Shown here: piece after piece, positions 23,512 through 24,489 of the stretch | How positions within the stretch are numbered: position 1 is the stretch's first letter | Layout of the letters: each line of letters starts with the position of its first letter | Source: an uncultured Prevotella sp. | GTDB taxonomy: Bacteria > Bacteroidota > Bacteroidia > Bacteroidales > Bacteroidaceae | DNA: 24,489 nucleotides | Reading direction: 5' to 3' | Assembly: GCA_900541575.1 (NCBI GenBank) | Contig: UQKO01000040.1 | Location: 1-24,489 of the forward strand | The notes under the pieces: model-generated | Database searches by the model: none | What the model saw: only the letters and a program-made list of their open reading frames with translations | Told to the model about the DNA's origin: nothing | Translations under genes and position numbers: made by a program

Positions 23512-24198
23512 ATGCTTAATTTATTTTTCAAAATTCTCAAGATTGCCTTCCTCTTTTTCTTACTCTCTTCGGTGCTAGCCGTGTTCTATTATAAATGGAT
23601 GCCAGTGAAGATAACACCACTAATGGCCATTCGCAGCATCGAACATGTGGTAAAGGGGGAGCCCCCCATAGTTCATCACAAGTGGGTGTCGCTCGACGAG
23701 ATGTCGCGCTATATGCCTGTGGCTGTTATGGCATCGGAAGATCAGCAGTTTCTCCATCATCATGGTTTTGATTTTGGAGCCATTCAAGATGCCGCTGTCG
23801 ACCGACTGAAAGGTCGTGCACGAAGAGGCGGAAGCACTATTTCGCAGCAAACGGTGAAGAACGTGTTCTTATGGCCCTCTCGCTCGTGGATACGTAAAGG
23901 CTTCGAGGCTTATTTCACGGTGCTTATAGAACTCTTGTGGTCGAAGGAACGCATTATGGAGGTGTATCTTAACAGTATAGAAATGGGCACGGATATCTAT
24001 GGCGTAGAGGCTGTGGCAAAGCAAAACTTTGGATGTTCGGCCTTGGAACTTCGCCGTGGTGATTGTGCTCTGATTGCAGCCACACTGCCTAATCCGCGTC
24101 GATTCAGTTCGTATAAGCCTTCTTCCTACGTGCGCAAACGCCAACGTGAGATAGAGCATCAGATGAAGTTTATTCCTTTAATCTCGAGTCAGAAGTAG
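23512..24198 (+). CDS. mtgA: Monofunctional peptidoglycan glycosyltransferase
   Basis: The 228-residue protein has one N-terminal membrane helix (about 10-27) and a GT51 transglycosylase domain. The motifs are EDQQFLHHHGFD (76-87, catalytic E76), GGSTISQQTVKN (107-118), RKGFEAYFTVLIE (128-140) and KERIMEVYLN (145-154), followed by AATLPNPRRF. It polymerises lipid II into glycan strands at the outer face of the inner membrane, and it lacks a transpeptidase domain. The length is normal for MtgA. It lies 22 nt after a terminator hairpin, so it needs read-through or its own promoter, which I could not locate. Confidence 0.94.
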   Translation: MLNLFFKILKIAFLFFLLSSVLAVFYYKWMPVKITPLMAIRSIEHVVKGEPPIVHHKWVSLDEMSRYMPVAVMASEDQQFLHHHGFDFGAIQDAAVDRLKGRARRGGSTISQQTVKNVFLWPSRSWIRKGFEAYFTVLIELLWSKERIMEVYLNSIEMGTDIYGVEAVAKQNFGCSALELRRGDCALIAATLPNPRRFSSYKPSSYVRKRQREIEHQMKFIPLISSQK

Positions 24199-24330
24199 TA
24201 AAGGAAAAGACTCCTTTGTCTTTTCGTGTGTACGAAGAAACTTATTCCTTCGTAGAACCACCCTGTAATGTCTCCAACGCGGGATGCATATTGCCCGCGA
24301 AACTAGAAAGAACTTTTTTGCGTGTTGGAT

Positions 24331-24369
24331 TTATCCCCCTTTTCTGTTTCGGAAAAGGGGGATAATTTT
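24331..24369 (+). terminator. Strong intrinsic terminator downstream of mtgA
   Basis: A perfect 14-bp stem, TTATCCCCCTTTTC (24331-24344) with GAAAAGGGGGATAA (24352-24365), has a 7-nt loop and is followed by TTTT. It is the best terminator in the window. It lies 132 nt after the mtgA stop, giving mtgA a fairly long 3' end. Confidence 0.8.
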
Positions 24370-24396
24370 GGACCAATAGCTATCTCTTTATTTAAG

Positions 24397-24482
24397 CGGA
24401 TTTAGTAAAGGCGGGCTGAAAGCCCAATGGTGCACATAGCACTAAGTTTGCAGATGAAAGCGGCGAAGCGAAGCTGAGCCGC
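24397..24482 (-). repeat. Composite intergenic repeat, copy C
   Basis: Read on the minus strand: GCGGCTCAGC (24482-24473), TTCAGCCCG (24420-24412), six bases, then CTAAATCCG (24405-24397). The order and orientation of the boxes match copy A (2-79), so the two copies point inward from the two window ends. GGGCT-GAA-AGCCC at 24413-24425 can form a small hairpin. Confidence 0.55.
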
Positions 24483-24489
24483 TAAAATG

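Larger units (their letters stand above)
24199..24489. other. Hairpin-rich intergenic region after mtgA
   Basis: No gene is seen. From left to right: AAAAGAC/GTCTTTT (24205-24224), TACGAAG/CTTCGTA (24231-24254), CGCGGG/CCCGCG (24278-24299, a T6 run 14 nt later), the strong terminator at 24331-24369, composite repeat copy C at 24397-24482, and an AGCGGC/GCCGCT hairpin at 24459-24483. Confidence 0.6.

Noticed and set aside
1..24489. CRISPR arrays, tRNA, rRNA, intact insertion sequences or phage genes
   Set aside because: No regularly spaced repeats, cloverleaf-like or rRNA sequences, and no transposase or integrase coding regions were seen on either strand.

Overview
The window looks like chromosome from a member of the Bacteroidales, most likely Prevotellaceae (Prevotella or Segatella type). 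This rests on the gene families present: a Bat aerotolerance operon, a Porin_10-type outer membrane protein, a DUF4835/PorD protein, FISUMP-domain and T9SS-tail-like exported proteins, and a DUF3127 protein. It also rests on AT-rich start contexts without Shine-Dalgarno sequences and on TAnnTTTG-type -7 promoter boxes. The genus is inference; no rRNA or tRNA is present to confirm it.

Layout. Positions 1-2174 are an accessory-looking corner. A two-gene + strand unit encodes a small exported protein with a T9SS-like tail (296-784) and a FISUMP-domain lipoprotein-like or cell-surface protein (791-1843). It is bordered by repeat DNA, including a nested inverted repeat of about 175 nt at 1929-2103. 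Nearly everything from 2175 to 22812 lies on the minus strand. Read in transcription order it is: dnaN, a DEDDh exonuclease, coaBC, DUF4835/porD, recN, a TPR protein with a dead trypsin-like domain, a putative porin, then the Bat operon (moxR, DUF58 protein, BatD-like two-TM protein, batA, batB, batC, batD, batE), a PAP2 phosphatase and a SAM methyltransferase. The + strand resumes with a DUF3127 protein diverging from dnaN, then mtgA, then a hairpin-rich stretch to the end.

How it works together. MoxR ATPase, DUF58, the two VWA proteins BatA and BatB, TPR proteins BatC and BatE, and the membrane proteins BatD and BatD-like together look like one envelope-associated machine with most of its domains in the periplasm. 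The dnaN-exonuclease-recN set is a DNA replication and repair group interleaved with coenzyme A synthesis and a T9SS accessory factor. The divergent DUF3127 protein has an OB-like domain, a Pro/Ala-rich linker and an SSB-type DDLPF tail.

Most genes belong to known families and I see no complete new system. The most distinctive signals are: a dispersed composite repeat present in inverted orientation at both window ends and partly between recN and porD; the nested inverted repeat; the SSB-like tail of DUF3127; the catalytically dead protease fused to TPRs; a codon-usage switch within the FISUMP gene; and two TTG starts in the same GACATTG context.
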